This document shows, piece after piece, positions 16,220 through 23,766 of a stretch of DNA of 35,778 nt (the stretch's first letter is position 1; each line of letters starts with the position of its first letter). Under the pieces are notes generated by a model, which worked only from the letters and a program-made list of their open reading frames with translations, ran no database searches and was not told where the DNA came from. Position numbers and translations under genes: made by a program. Source of the stretch: Collinsella aerofaciens (GTDB lineage: Bacteria > Actinomycetota > Coriobacteriia > Coriobacteriales > Coriobacteriaceae); NCBI RefSeq assembly GCF_028207065.1, contig NZ_JAQLFP010000029.1, forward strand, positions 1 to 35,778. Direction: 5' to 3'.

Positions 16220-17101
16220 ATGGAATACGCTCTCTCCAACGATTCGATTTCTATTAAGGTTTCCACGGCTGGTGGCTCGTTTACCTCGATTGAGGCCGGA
16301 GGTCGCGAGTACTTGTGGCAGGGTGATCCCACCGTGTGGTCCGGCCAGGCGCCGATTTGCTTCCCGATTTGCGGAGGCTTGCGCGACAACAGCGCCATGA
16401 CGTTTGCCGGGCATCATGTAAAGCTCGCTCGCCACGGCTTTGCGCGCAAGCAGGAGTGGAAGCTGCTGAGCCAAGGCGAGAACGAGTTGGCTATGTGCCT
16501 GGCTTCGGAGGATAACGCCGCGCTGCTGAGCGATTATCCGTATCCGTTTAGGCTCGTCGCCCGCTATACGCTCGAGGACGCCGCCGTGCGTGTCTCCTAT
16601 GAGGTTACCAACGAGGGCACCGAGGACATGCCGTTCTTTATCGGTGGGCATCCCGGCTTTAGGTGCCCGCTCGATGAGGGCGAGGCCTATACGGACTACG
16701 AGTTGCGCTTTGAGAAAGAAGAGGCTGCAGAGCTTTGCACCGCTGTCCCTTCGACTGGCTTGATTGACGTGGACAAGCGCTCCAAGAACCCCATGGTGGG
16801 AAAGACGCTGCCCCTGTCGCACGAGCTCTTCGATTTTGCGGAGACCATCTTTGACGTGCTCGAGAGCCGCCAGGTCACGCTTTCCAAAAAGGGCGAGGAC
16901 AAGGGCGTCCGCCTGAGCTTTGAGGGCTTCCCATATCTCATTGTGTGGAGCAAGCCCGAGGGTGATTTTGTGGCAGTTGAGCCTTGGGGCGGCCTTTCGA
17001 CCTGCTCCGATGAGGACGACGTGCTTGAGCATAAGCGTGGCTGCCTTGTCGCCAAGCCCAAGGAGACCGTCGTTCGCTCGTTCACGATTGAGATTCTGTA
17101 A
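16220..17101 (+). CDS. aldose-epimerase-like protein, LacX type
   Basis: A 293-residue galactose mutarotase-fold protein of the LacX/YeaD-like branch. Visible parts are GGSFTSIEAGGREYLWQGDP, WSGQAPICFPICGGLRDN, the core HGFARKQEW with the catalytic His, and GGHPGFRCPL. The C-terminal part VWSKPEGDFVAVEPWGGL holds the likely catalytic Glu. LacX sits in the lac/tagatose operon of lactococci, which agrees with lacC starting 59 bases downstream here. It may interconvert anomers of a phosphosugar. AAAGGA precedes the ATG. Confidence 0.85.
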   Translation: MEYALSNDSISIKVSTAGGSFTSIEAGGREYLWQGDPTVWSGQAPICFPICGGLRDNSAMTFAGHHVKLARHGFARKQEWKLLSQGENELAMCLASEDNAALLSDYPYPFRLVARYTLEDAAVRVSYEVTNEGTEDMPFFIGGHPGFRCPLDEGEAYTDYELRFEKEEAAELCTAVPSTGLIDVDKRSKNPMVGKTLPLSHELFDFAETIFDVLESRQVTLSKKGEDKGVRLSFEGFPYLIVWSKPEGDFVAVEPWGGLSTCSDEDDVLEHKRGCLVAKPKETVVRSFTIEIL

Positions 17102-17160
17102 TTCCGTTTTGTCGACTCGTATCGCGAGGCACAAGGAGCCTGCGAGATAAGGAGCTAAAA

Positions 17161-18096
17161 ATGATCCTCACCGTTACGATGAACCCGTCCGTCGATACAC
17201 GCTATCAGCTCGATGAGCTCATTATCGACGACGTTAACCGTGTGACGCCCGAAAAGACCGCCGGCGGCAAGGGTCTCAACGTGGCCCGTGTACTGGGTCA
17301 GCTGGGCGACGACGTTGTGGCAACCGGTCTACTCGGCGGCCACATGGGCGCCTACATGGCCGAGCTCATGGATGCCAACGGCATTAAGAATGATTTTGTA
17401 CCCATCAAGGGCGAGACTCGCATTTGCCTTAACATCCTCCACGCCGGCAACCAGACCGAGCTACTCGAGAGCGGCCCGACGATTGCCCCCGAGGAGCTCG
17501 ATGCCTTTACCGCCAAGTTCGCCGAGCTTGCGAGCAAGGCCGCTGTCGTTACCATCTCGGGTTCGCTGCCCCGTGGTGTCGAGGCAGGCTACTACGCCAA
17601 GATCACGGGTATTGCCGAGAACGCCGGCGCCAAGGTGCTGCTCGATACCTCGGGTGCTTCGCTCGAGGCCGCCCTTAAGTCCGAAATTAAGCCCGAGCTG
17701 GTCAAGCCTAACCTGACCGAGATTAACGGCCTTCTGGGCACGAGCTTTACCACCGACGATGTGGACGAGCTCCGCGCCGCGCTCGCCTCTGATGCCCGCT
17801 TCTCCGATATCCCCTGGGTCGTCGTGTCCATGGGCGCTGCCGGCTCCGTGGGCTTCCATAATGGCCGTGCATTCCGCGCCAAGACCCCCGATATCCCCGC
17901 CGTTAACGCTACGGGCTCTGGCGATTCGACCATTGCCGGCTTCGCGCATGCGATTGCTGCTGGCGCGGATGACGAGACGGTGCTGCGTACCGCCAACACC
18001 TGCGGCAAGCTCAATGCCATGGATCCCATGACTGGCCACTTGGTTATGGATCGTTGGGACGAGGTTTACAACGGCGTTGTCGTGACCGAGCTGTAG
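17161..18096 (+). CDS. lacC: tagatose-6-phosphate kinase
   Basis: A 311-residue PfkB kinase that closely follows the LacC pattern: MILTVTMNPSVDTRYQLDEL, then the substrate loop TAGGKGLNVARVLGQLG, the core ETRICLNILHAGNQTE, and the ATP/catalytic motif NATGSGDSTIAGFAHAI with the catalytic Asp. It would phosphorylate tagatose-6-P to tagatose-1,6-bisphosphate. 1-Phosphofructokinase (FruK) is the closest alternative, but the neighbouring AgaS and LacX favour the tagatose route. ATAAGGAG lies 7 bases before the ATG. The gene for the aldolase that should follow (LacD/GatY) is not in the window. Confidence 0.88.
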   Translation: MILTVTMNPSVDTRYQLDELIIDDVNRVTPEKTAGGKGLNVARVLGQLGDDVVATGLLGGHMGAYMAELMDANGIKNDFVPIKGETRICLNILHAGNQTELLESGPTIAPEELDAFTAKFAELASKAAVVTISGSLPRGVEAGYYAKITGIAENAGAKVLLDTSGASLEAALKSEIKPELVKPNLTEINGLLGTSFTTDDVDELRAALASDARFSDIPWVVVSMGAAGSVGFHNGRAFRAKTPDIPAVNATGSGDSTIAGFAHAIAAGADDETVLRTANTCGKLNAMDPMTGHLVMDRWDEVYNGVVVTEL

Positions 18097-18142
18097 GAGC
18101 TTGTGCGCCGCCCCCGGCATCGGTTGCTTACTTGTGGTTAGA

Positions 18143-18268
18143 GTTGACGGCAAGTGCGGTAGCATTATGCCGGGGCGCGACGCCGATGCTGTCGTGTTCA
18201 ATCCCGACCTTACCCTGGTCGAGACGTATGTGGGTGGCAACAGCGTCGGTAATGCATTTACCGAGTAG
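18143..18268 (+). pseudogene. remnant of a second nagA, C-terminal 41 codons
   Basis: In one frame the sequence ends with the same C-terminus as NagA: KCGSIMPGRDAD, then TLVETYVGG and SVGNAFTE before TAG. I count 33 of 41 residues identical to the end of the nagA product at 15402. There is no upstream part and no usable start. Many differences are synonymous or conservative, so it looks like the tail of an older, diverged paralogue whose body was deleted, not a recent duplication. It sits between lacC and the YhcH-family gene. Confidence 0.8.
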
Positions 18269-18300
18269 CTGCCAAATAAACGATCCGAGAGGGGATTTAG

Positions 18301-18774
18301 ATGATTTACGGCGCATTGGGCGATATCGAGGAATACCGCGGAATGCTCAAGGGCCTCGACGTGCTGATCGACTGGCTCGAGGAGAACGACCCGGCACAGC
18401 TCGAGGTCGGCAGCCATCCGATTTTGGGTGAGAAGGTCTTTGCGAACGTCATGTCTCCCACGACGCGTCCCGAGGCTGAGGCTCACTATGAGACGCATCA
18501 GCGCTATCACGACCTGCAGATCGACGTCGAGGGTCGCGAGGCCTTCAAGGTCGCTACGGGCAGCCTGACGCTGGTCCAGGAGTTTGACGAGAAGGACGAC
18601 TATGATCTGGTCGATTCCGACGCCTCGATCGCCGGCGATCTTGCCGACGACAAATTCGCGCTGTTCGTTGCCGGCGAGCCCCACATGCCCACGCTCGAGT
18701 TCCCGGGCGATGGCGCACAGCCGGTCAAGAAGATCTGCTTTAAGTTGCTTGCCGACGCCTACTGGGAGGAGTAG
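18301..18774 (+). CDS. YhcH/YjgK/YiaL family protein
   Basis: A 157-residue cupin-like protein (DUF386). The metal-binding motif ETHQRYHDLQIDVEG and a later EPHMP contain the conserved His and Glu residues. Members include the beta subunit of Ebg galactosidase and YhcH (NanQ), an anomerase of N-acetylneuraminate, so a sugar-anomer role in this island is likely. GAGAGGGG precedes the ATG. It follows the nagA remnant and is closed by a strong terminator. Confidence 0.9.
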   Translation: MIYGALGDIEEYRGMLKGLDVLIDWLEENDPAQLEVGSHPILGEKVFANVMSPTTRPEAEAHYETHQRYHDLQIDVEGREAFKVATGSLTLVQEFDEKDDYDLVDSDASIAGDLADDKFALFVAGEPHMPTLEFPGDGAQPVKKICFKLLADAYWEE

Positions 18775-18814
18775 CGAGCTGCTCGGCTGAGCTGTTCGTC
18801 TGATGGCGTGATTC

Positions 18815-18870
18815 CCCTAGGGAAATCACGCTAGGACCCCGCCAAACGGGTTTTCCCTAGGGAAATCACG
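18815..18870. repeat. direct repeat CCCTAGGGAAATCACG, two copies
   Basis: The 16-bp word occurs at 18815-18830 and 18855-18870, and each contains the 8-bp palindrome CCCTAGGG. The second copy is the loop of the terminator hairpin. The start GTGATT of the first is also the complement of AATCAC, so alternative hairpins exist. Confidence 0.75.
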
Positions 18871-18885
18871 TTTGGCGGGGTTTTC
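18836..18885 (+). terminator. long terminator hairpin of the amino-sugar region
   Basis: ACCCCGCCAAACG pairs perfectly with CGTTTGGCGGGGT, closing a loop that contains CCCTAGGG; TTTTC follows. It ends the YhcH-gene transcript. Confidence 0.8.
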
Positions 18886-18908
18886 TGTTTTGAATAGGGA
18901 AGCCTCAT

Positions 18909-19274
18909 TTATTTGCGAAGAACATCGGCTAGCCGCAAGATTGAAATCATCGACCGATAAGTGAGTTCCACTTTTTCGCCCGCAAGCAGTCGTTTCGAGC
19001 CAATCTCATCTAGCCCCACAAGCCGAGAAAACAGCGGGCCGCTCATCGTGCCCTCGTCAATTGATTCCCTTATGGTCTTCAAAACGTCCGTATCATGAAG
19101 CGATGCCGAGCTGTAGGGGGCAACACGAGCGGAACTCTCAATTAACGACGAGACAAAAGGATGAAGATGCTTTGGACATAGTCCATCAAACACCACATCC
19201 CCATTGTCGTTCGAGCCGACCAGGCGCCAAGTATAATGATCGACCCAGTCATCCCCGTCGTATATGGCGTTCAT
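18909..19274 (-). CDS. hypothetical protein, second gene of a two-gene unit
   Basis: A 121-residue protein I do not recognise. The first third is Asp/Gly/Trp-rich (YDGDDWVDHYTWRLVGSND), and the C-terminal half is helical with an AGEKVELTYRSMISILRLAD tail that could be a small helix-turn-helix or dimer domain. The ATG at 19274 follows GGGAAG and comes 14 bases after the stop of the secreted-protein gene; the longer open frame overlaps that gene and is less likely. The region is visibly more AT-rich than its surroundings, which suggests acquisition. Confidence 0.55.
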   Translation of the reverse strand: MNAIYDGDDWVDHYTWRLVGSNDNGDVVFDGLCPKHLHPFVSSLIESSARVAPYSSASLHDTDVLKTIRESIDEGTMSGPLFSRLVGLDEIGSKRLLAGEKVELTYRSMISILRLADVLRK

Positions 19275-19288
19275 GAGCAACTTCCCGT

Positions 19289-19798
19289 CTAGAGAGAGAA
19301 ACCTATTTGGACATCGGGGCGCAAGACCGCAATCCATATCGGGCCTGCAGCAGCTCCAACCCAACGCACCACATAGGTTCCCTTTCGTACATGTGTATCA
19401 ATCTGCCCCGAAATGCCGGTGAATGCAATTCCAGACCCGTTTGTCGGATAGCAATCGACGTATTTTTGTTTTCCGCTCACAACCTTGTATAGATATATCG
19501 TTCCAGCAAAAGAGAAGGGATCGTTCGCAATTTTGTCCGGAAGAACTTGCCACCTCAAAATCCCGCTACCAATATGGTCAAGCTTGACCGTTCCGCCGTC
19601 CCCCTCAAAAGTGGCAAGGGGATTTACCCAAGACTGAGAGTCGGCATCGCCCTCCTTAGCAGTTATCAGCAGACTGCCCGTATAAGACTGCTGAGGCTCA
19701 CCTTCAGGACAGACAGCCTTGGCCCAAGAAGGGCCACTCAGGCAGAACAGTCCGAGCAGCATCAATACCAACAAAAGAAAACCCTTAGTTCTTTTCAT
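19289..19798 (-). CDS. secreted protein of unknown function
   Basis: A 169-residue protein with a classical signal peptide: KRTKG, a hydrophobic core LLLVLMLLGLFCLSG, then a probable cleavage around PSWAKA at residues 22-27. The mature part looks like one beta-rich domain with Gly and Trp. It contains only a few Cys, so multiple disulphides are unlikely. TGGGGATATAG precedes the ATG. Its partner gene follows after 14 bases. AT-rich composition and the nearby tRNA gene suggest transfer. I see no known family. Confidence 0.65.
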   Translation of the reverse strand: MKRTKGFLLLVLMLLGLFCLSGPSWAKAVCPEGEPQQSYTGSLLITAKEGDADSQSWVNPLATFEGDGGTVKLDHIGSGILRWQVLPDKIANDPFSFAGTIYLYKVVSGKQKYVDCYPTNGSGIAFTGISGQIDTHVRKGTYVVRWVGAAAGPIWIAVLRPDVQIGFSL

Positions 19799-20021
19799 CT
19801 ATATCCCCAACGTCTCTCGACATTTGTATATCGTGACTATTTTAGATCTATATGGCCAATTCGAGCCCTCACCATGGCAATTGTTGCAGCTGGGTTTCTT
19901 TTCATTAAGATTTCACTTTGGTAAATCCCCGCCCCTAAGCATTAAACCCGAAGTCCACCGAGTGGGCCGCCGTTGACGTGGCGATGTTTGGATTGGCGCG
20001 CACGCACTCAAAATCGGCAAC

Positions 20022-20044
20022 AAAAAAGCCGCCCGAAGGCGGCT
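20022..20044 (-). terminator. terminator of the tRNA-Thr gene
   Basis: On the minus strand AGCCGCC, TTCG, GGCGGCT is followed by TTTTTTG, ending the tRNA transcript. Confidence 0.9.
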
Positions 20045-20055
20045 ATCTTGTGTAA

Positions 20056-20131
20056 TGGAGCCAGCGACCGGGCTCGAACCGGTGACCCCCGCTTTACGAG
20101 AGCGGTGCTCTACCAACTGAGCTACGCTGGC
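20056..20131 (-). tRNA. tRNA-Thr, anticodon CGU
   Basis: The 76-nt gene starts GCCAGCG on the minus strand and ends in an encoded CCA. The acceptor stem GCCAGCG/CGCUGGC, the D-arm AGCUCAGUUGGUAGAGC, the anticodon arm with CCGCU, loop CUCGUAA and AGCGG, and the T-arm with GGUUCGAGCC are all intact. Anticodon CGU reads ACG. There is no duplicated 3' end next to it, so no integration scar is visible here. Confidence 0.96.
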
Positions 20132-20141
20132 GGCCATATGA

Positions 20142-20160
20142 TGACGCAACTGAGGCGTCA
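20142..20160. other. inverted repeat TGACGC/GCGTCA
   Basis: A 6-bp perfect repeat with a 7-bp centre lies just upstream of the tRNA on its strand. It could be a regulatory site, but the short arms make chance likely. Confidence 0.25.
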
Positions 20161-20338
20161 ACGGCTGTCTATGATACGGGACATCGCACATCCGCGCAAG
20201 TGTTCTGACGGCTTTTCTCACTTTAAATGCACTAATATTAGAGGCGTGATGTCTGCAGTGCCCATTTGTTACTTGACCTGCTGTTGAGTTGGTGGTCGAC
20301 GTCCCGCTCGTATGGGTCTCAAACAGAATGGGGCAGCC

Positions 20339-20821
20339 ATGGCTCAACCCAAGATTCTTCTTACGCGTATCGATGACCGTTTCATTTACGGGCAAGACGT
20401 TGAGCTGTGGAACGAAGCCGTGGGTTCCAACCTTGTCCTAATCGTCAACGATGAGATCGCGGCGGATTCGCGCCAATGGGCACCAATGAGGGTGGCGGTG
20501 CCAGAAGGCGTTTGGACGCGGTTTTTCTCGGTGCAAAGGACCATCGACATCATTTATACCGCAACGCCGCGCCAATGGATTCTCATCATGGTGGCGTCGC
20601 CCACGGATGCACTCGCGCTGGTTAAGGGCGGTGTGCCAATAACCAAGATCAGCATCGGCCATATGCGGGCGAGGGAGGGCAAGCGCTCTGCAACGCCTGC
20701 CATTGCCGTAGGCGATACGGACATCGCCGCCTTCAAAGAGTTGCAAAAGCTCGGCATAGAGCTAGAAATCCGTTATCTCCCCAGTTCCGCCCCCGACCCC
20801 ATTGGCAATCTGTTCAACTGA
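20339..20821 (+). CDS. orphan PTS mannose family IIB paralogue with the active His replaced by Tyr
   Basis: A 160-residue protein, exactly the length of the IIB at 9471 and about 85/160 identical to it by eye. The fold-defining segments are kept: PKILLTRIDDR, RFFSVQRTIDII, ALVKGGVPITKISIGHM and AAFKELQKLGIELEIR. At residue 17 the signature HGQV has become YGQD, so the phosphate-accepting His is missing. No IIA, IIC or IID gene is adjacent. It may be a non-catalytic regulatory or decoy IIB, or a decaying gene, although the frame is intact. ATG 20339 is chosen because GGGG precedes it and the length then matches the paralogue; an earlier ATG at 20312 has no site. Confidence 0.8.
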   Translation: MAQPKILLTRIDDRFIYGQDVELWNEAVGSNLVLIVNDEIAADSRQWAPMRVAVPEGVWTRFFSVQRTIDIIYTATPRQWILIMVASPTDALALVKGGVPITKISIGHMRAREGKRSATPAIAVGDTDIAAFKELQKLGIELEIRYLPSSAPDPIGNLFN

Positions 20822-21040
20822 TCCCTTGGGGACGGAGGAAAACGGATCATTTTGCCCTTGCGAGGGATGCGCGCGATGCCGCCTGTCAAAAACTATGCCC
20901 ATTTACTACGTTTGGTCGGCTATCGCCGAGCATGTCGAATTTGAGAAAAACAAAACCGCAGGTAGACGGCTTGCGAATTTAACAAAAACCGGTGCATGGT
21001 CGAGCATCCCGGGCTAAACGTAGTAAATGGGCATAGTTTT
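20820..21040. repeat. 220-bp inverted-repeat element, copy A
   Basis: The unit starts at the stop codon of the IIB paralogue with GATCCCTTGGGGACGG and a hairpin closed by GGATC. A perfect 22-bp inverted repeat follows: arms at 20889-20910 and 21019-21040, containing ACTATGCCCATTTACTACG and its complement. Between the arms lies CAAAACCGCAGGTAGA. A second copy is at 34369-34588. Apart from this element, 20822-21147 holds only the galM terminator. Confidence 0.8.
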
Positions 21041-21085
21041 GATATGTCACTTATACAGTCACAGAAAAAACGAGCCTAAAAGATG

Positions 21086-21120
21086 AAAAAGCGCCCGCTG
21101 GCGGTGGTGTCGGCGGGCGC
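21086..21120 (-). terminator. terminator of galM
   Basis: On the minus strand GCGCCCGC pairs with GCGGGCGC and TTTTTC follows. Confidence 0.85.
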
Positions 21121-21147
21121 TGCTGTGCGATATGTCGCGTTGCGGGC

Positions 21148-22200
21148 TTAGTGCCTCATAAAGTGGTATTCGATCACATTGCTGTAGGGATGGCCCGGGC
21201 CCACAATGCCCTGCGGGAACAGAGGCTGGTGCGGCGTGTCGGGGTACATCTCGGCCTCGAGGGCAAAGCCGGCGCCCCAGCCATAGTTGGCATCGTCCTT
21301 GGCGTGCTCGTCGCCCAGCCAGTTGCCGGTGTAGAGCTGCACGCCCGGGGCAGTGGTGTAGTAGTCCATCTCACGACCGGTCCACATCTCCTCGACGTGC
21401 ATCGCGCGGCGCAGGTTGCGGCCGTACTGATAGCCATCGATGCACAGGCAGTGATCGTAGCCACGGGCCTGCTTGATCTGCGGGTCGTCGGCCTCCATGC
21501 CGGGTGCGACGGGGCGAAGCTCGCGAAAGTCAAACGGTGTTCCCTCGACCGGAGCAATCTCGCCGGTGGGGATGTTCTGCTCGTTAATGGGCAGGTAGTG
21601 GGCGGCGTTGGCGACAAAGAAATGTTCGCAGTCCATGCCGGCGTTATGGCCTGCAAGGTTAAAGTACGTGTGGTTGGTCATGGACACGTAGGTGGCGCGG
21701 TCGCTCTCGCAGCCATAATCGATGCGGAAGACGCCGGTGCGCGTAACGGTAAACACGGCCGTAAAGGTTCGGTTGCCGGGCAGGCCCAGCTCGCCATCCT
21801 TAAGCGAGGTGGTCATGCGCACGGCGTTATGGACCTCGTCGAGCTCAACATCCCACACACGTTTGTGCAGGCCGTGCTTAAGGTCGCTGTGCAGGTTGTT
21901 GGCGCCCTCGTTGGCGGGCATATGCCAGTCCGTGCCGTCGATGGCGATCGTGGCGCCAGCGGTGCGGTTTGCCACAGGGCCGATGGTCGCGCCAAAGCAG
22001 GCGGGGTTGTCAAAGTAATCCTCGAGCTTATCGAAGCCCAGCACCACATCGCGCACGTTGCCGGGAATGTCGGGCACATCGATACCAAGCACCGTGGCGC
22101 CATAGTCCATAATGCGAACGCAGATCTCGGGCCCGTCGAGGGTGTAACGATGAACGGGGGTACCGCACGGCGCGGTGCCGAAAAGCTCGGAAGTGATCAT
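21148..22200 (-). CDS. galM: aldose 1-epimerase (galactose mutarotase)
   Basis: A 350-residue aldose 1-epimerase, which interconverts alpha and beta anomers of galactose and glucose. Visible motifs are ATIGPVANRTAGATI, NNLHSDLKHGLHKRVWDV with a catalytic-type His, SMTNHTYFNLAGH (the second His) and, near the C-terminus, AGFALEAEMYPDTPHQP with the catalytic Glu. GGA of AGGAACC lies 7 bases before the ATG at 22200; a longer in-frame start at 22260 is less likely. It is divergent from the DeoR regulator. Confidence 0.92.
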   Translation of the reverse strand: MITSELFGTAPCGTPVHRYTLDGPEICVRIMDYGATVLGIDVPDIPGNVRDVVLGFDKLEDYFDNPACFGATIGPVANRTAGATIAIDGTDWHMPANEGANNLHSDLKHGLHKRVWDVELDEVHNAVRMTTSLKDGELGLPGNRTFTAVFTVTRTGVFRIDYGCESDRATYVSMTNHTYFNLAGHNAGMDCEHFFVANAAHYLPINEQNIPTGEIAPVEGTPFDFRELRPVAPGMEADDPQIKQARGYDHCLCIDGYQYGRNLRRAMHVEEMWTGREMDYYTTAPGVQLYTGNWLGDEHAKDDANYGWGAGFALEAEMYPDTPHQPLFPQGIVGPGHPYSNVIEYHFMRH

Positions 22201-22406
22201 TTGGTTCCTAACATCGAGGTATTTCCGACAAACTGTAGCGCGAACAGGCGAGATTATCACTACACCCCACTAAAGCTGGGGGTATTTTTCTCAAAAAAGT
22301 GATGATTGGAGCTGTGCGGGCGTTCATTTTTGACGCGTACGAGTCTGATACAATTTGTTCGTTACTGTTTGAATGATATGCGCGCAAAGAACGGCGAGGA
22401 TTCATC

Positions 22407-23171
22407 GTGATTAAGGCAGAGCGACAGGATAAGGTTCGTCAGCTGCTCGAGGAGCAGGGCACGGTCTCGGTCAAAGAGATTTCGGATGCGTTGGGCGTTT
22501 CGGACATGACGATTCGCCGCGACCTCGAAGAACTTGCGAGCCTAGGCGAGATCGAGCGCGTGCACGGCGGAGCCCGCAGTGCACAGGGCCGTCCGCACGC
22601 TATGTTGCGCCATGAGTATTCGCACAGCGAAAAGCGCACTAAGCATGCCGAGGAAAAGCTGCAGATTGCGCGCCGTGCTGTGGAGCTTATCGAGGAGGGC
22701 TCGACCATCTTTTTGGGCACGGGCACCACGGTTGAGCAGATGGCCTCGATGCTGCCGACGTTTCGCCTGCGCATTGTGACCAATTCGCTTTCGGTGTTTA
22801 ACCTGCTCGAGGCGCGCGAAGACTGCGAGCTGTGCCTCGTGGGCGGTATGTACCGTCGCCGCACCGCCGCTTTTGTGGGACCAACGGCCGAGGATACCCT
22901 GCGCGCGCTGGGCATCGATGCGGCGTTTATCGGCGCCAACGGCATCTTGGACGGTGACGTGTCTACGTCCAACATGGACGAGGGCCGTATCCAGCAGCTC
23001 GCTTTTAGCAAGGCAGACTCGCGCTATCTGATCGCCGACTCCAGCAAGATCGGCAAGCGCGATTTCTATACCTTCTGTCGCCTGGACAATTTAGACGCCG
23101 TGGTGTGCGAGCCAGGTATCGCCGCCGAGGACCGCGCCGCCATCGAGGAACACACGCAGGTCATCTGCTAG
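22407..23171 (+). CDS. DeoR family transcriptional regulator
   Basis: A 254-residue DeoR/GlpR-type repressor. The N-terminal winged helix (VKEISDALGVSDMTIRRDLEEL) lies at about residues 20-45 and is followed by IERVHGGA, the usual signature. The C-terminal sensor domain has GSTIFLGTGTTVEQM and ADSSKIGKRDFY, typical of binding a sugar phosphate. It starts with GTG at 22407, with GCGAGGA 6 bases before. It is divergent from galM, whose promoter probably shares the 22201-22406 gap, so galM is the most likely target; galactose metabolism fits. Confidence 0.92.
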   Translation: MIKAERQDKVRQLLEEQGTVSVKEISDALGVSDMTIRRDLEELASLGEIERVHGGARSAQGRPHAMLRHEYSHSEKRTKHAEEKLQIARRAVELIEEGSTIFLGTGTTVEQMASMLPTFRLRIVTNSLSVFNLLEAREDCELCLVGGMYRRRTAAFVGPTAEDTLRALGIDAAFIGANGILDGDVSTSNMDEGRIQQLAFSKADSRYLIADSSKIGKRDFYTFCRLDNLDAVVCEPGIAAEDRAAIEEHTQVIC

Positions 23172-23185
23172 CTCGTGCTGCCGGG

Positions 23186-23491
23186 CTAGACCAGGCGGGC
23201 GTAGTCCTGTGACTGGTGAAAGACATGGGCGATATAGATCGTATCGCGCTCACACTTGTAAAGACACACGTAGTTGTTGACGGGAAACGATCGATAATTG
23301 CGTGCCGCCAGCTCTCGTATATGGGAGAGAGGCCGTAGGAGCGGCTGCTCGCGAAGCAGGTCAAGCTGATATTCAAACTCAGCGACAAAATTGCCTGCTG
23401 CACGCGGATTCTTGAGGATTTGAGCAAGGTATCCGACAATACTTTCGTACTCATACCGCGCGCTTTTGAGGATTACGACGTTATAGGTCAT
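23186..23491 (-). CDS. RelE/ParE family toxin
   Basis: A 101-residue protein with the RelE/ParE fold pattern: VVILKSARYEYESIVGYLAQ at the start, RELAARNYRSFPVNNYVCLY, and the end YIAHVFHQSQDY. Its ATG at 23491 overlaps the antitoxin stop (23481) by 11 bases, typical of toxin-antitoxin pairs. ParE (gyrase-inhibiting) and RelE (mRNA-cleaving) members cannot be told apart from the sequence with confidence. It lies convergent to the DeoR gene, with only 14 bases between their stops. Confidence 0.88.
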   Translation of the reverse strand: MTYNVVILKSARYEYESIVGYLAQILKNPRAAGNFVAEFEYQLDLLREQPLLRPLSHIRELAARNYRSFPVNNYVCLYKCERDTIYIAHVFHQSQDYARLV

Positions 23492-23747
23492 ATTTGTCTC
23501 GCATCGAAGCCGCGAAGGATTCGTAGTCGCTGTAGTCGCCTTGCGATATTTCGTCTTCTGCCATCATCATGCGAGACAGCAGTTTTGCCTTGGCGATTTC
23601 TTCTTGCATGAGGCGATACTGGTCGCTGCTGATGCAGTGCATGGCCTCGTAGCCGTTCTTAGTTACGGTGACGTCGCGCTCAGACTCAACAAGCGTGGTG
23701 AATGCAGCAGTGTCCTTCATATCTCGGACGGGCACACAAGCTGACAT
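23481..23747 (-). CDS. PhdYefM family antitoxin
   Basis: An 88-residue protein with the Phd/YefM core RDMKDTAAFTTLVES, then DVTVTKNGYEAMHCIS, in which VTKNGYEA is the typical motif. The acidic C-terminus (EDEISQGDYSDYESF) would wrap around the toxin. AAAGGAGG lies 6 bases before the ATG at 23747; the longer open frame to 23831 is less likely. It should repress its own operon, and the inverted repeat at 23767 covers the probable promoter. Confidence 0.88.
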   Translation of the reverse strand: MSACVPVRDMKDTAAFTTLVESERDVTVTKNGYEAMHCISSDQYRLMQEEIAKAKLLSRMMMAEDEISQGDYSDYESFAASMRDKYDL

Positions 23748-23766
23748 GGGTACCTCCTTTGCGTTG

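Noticed and set aside
18143..18268. A short functional peptide gene
   Set aside because: The 41 codons have no start codon with a ribosome-binding site, and match only the extreme C-terminus of NagA, so a remnant is more likely.
20056..20131. tRNA-Thr as an att site of an integrated element
   Set aside because: The tRNA is intact, and neither a duplicated 3' end nor an integrase is visible nearby. The AT-rich pair may still be acquired, but not demonstrably through this tRNA.
21151..22302. A 383-residue plus-strand open frame opposite galM
   Set aside because: It is antisense to a clear galM, with no domain and an atypical composition, so it is a shadow frame.
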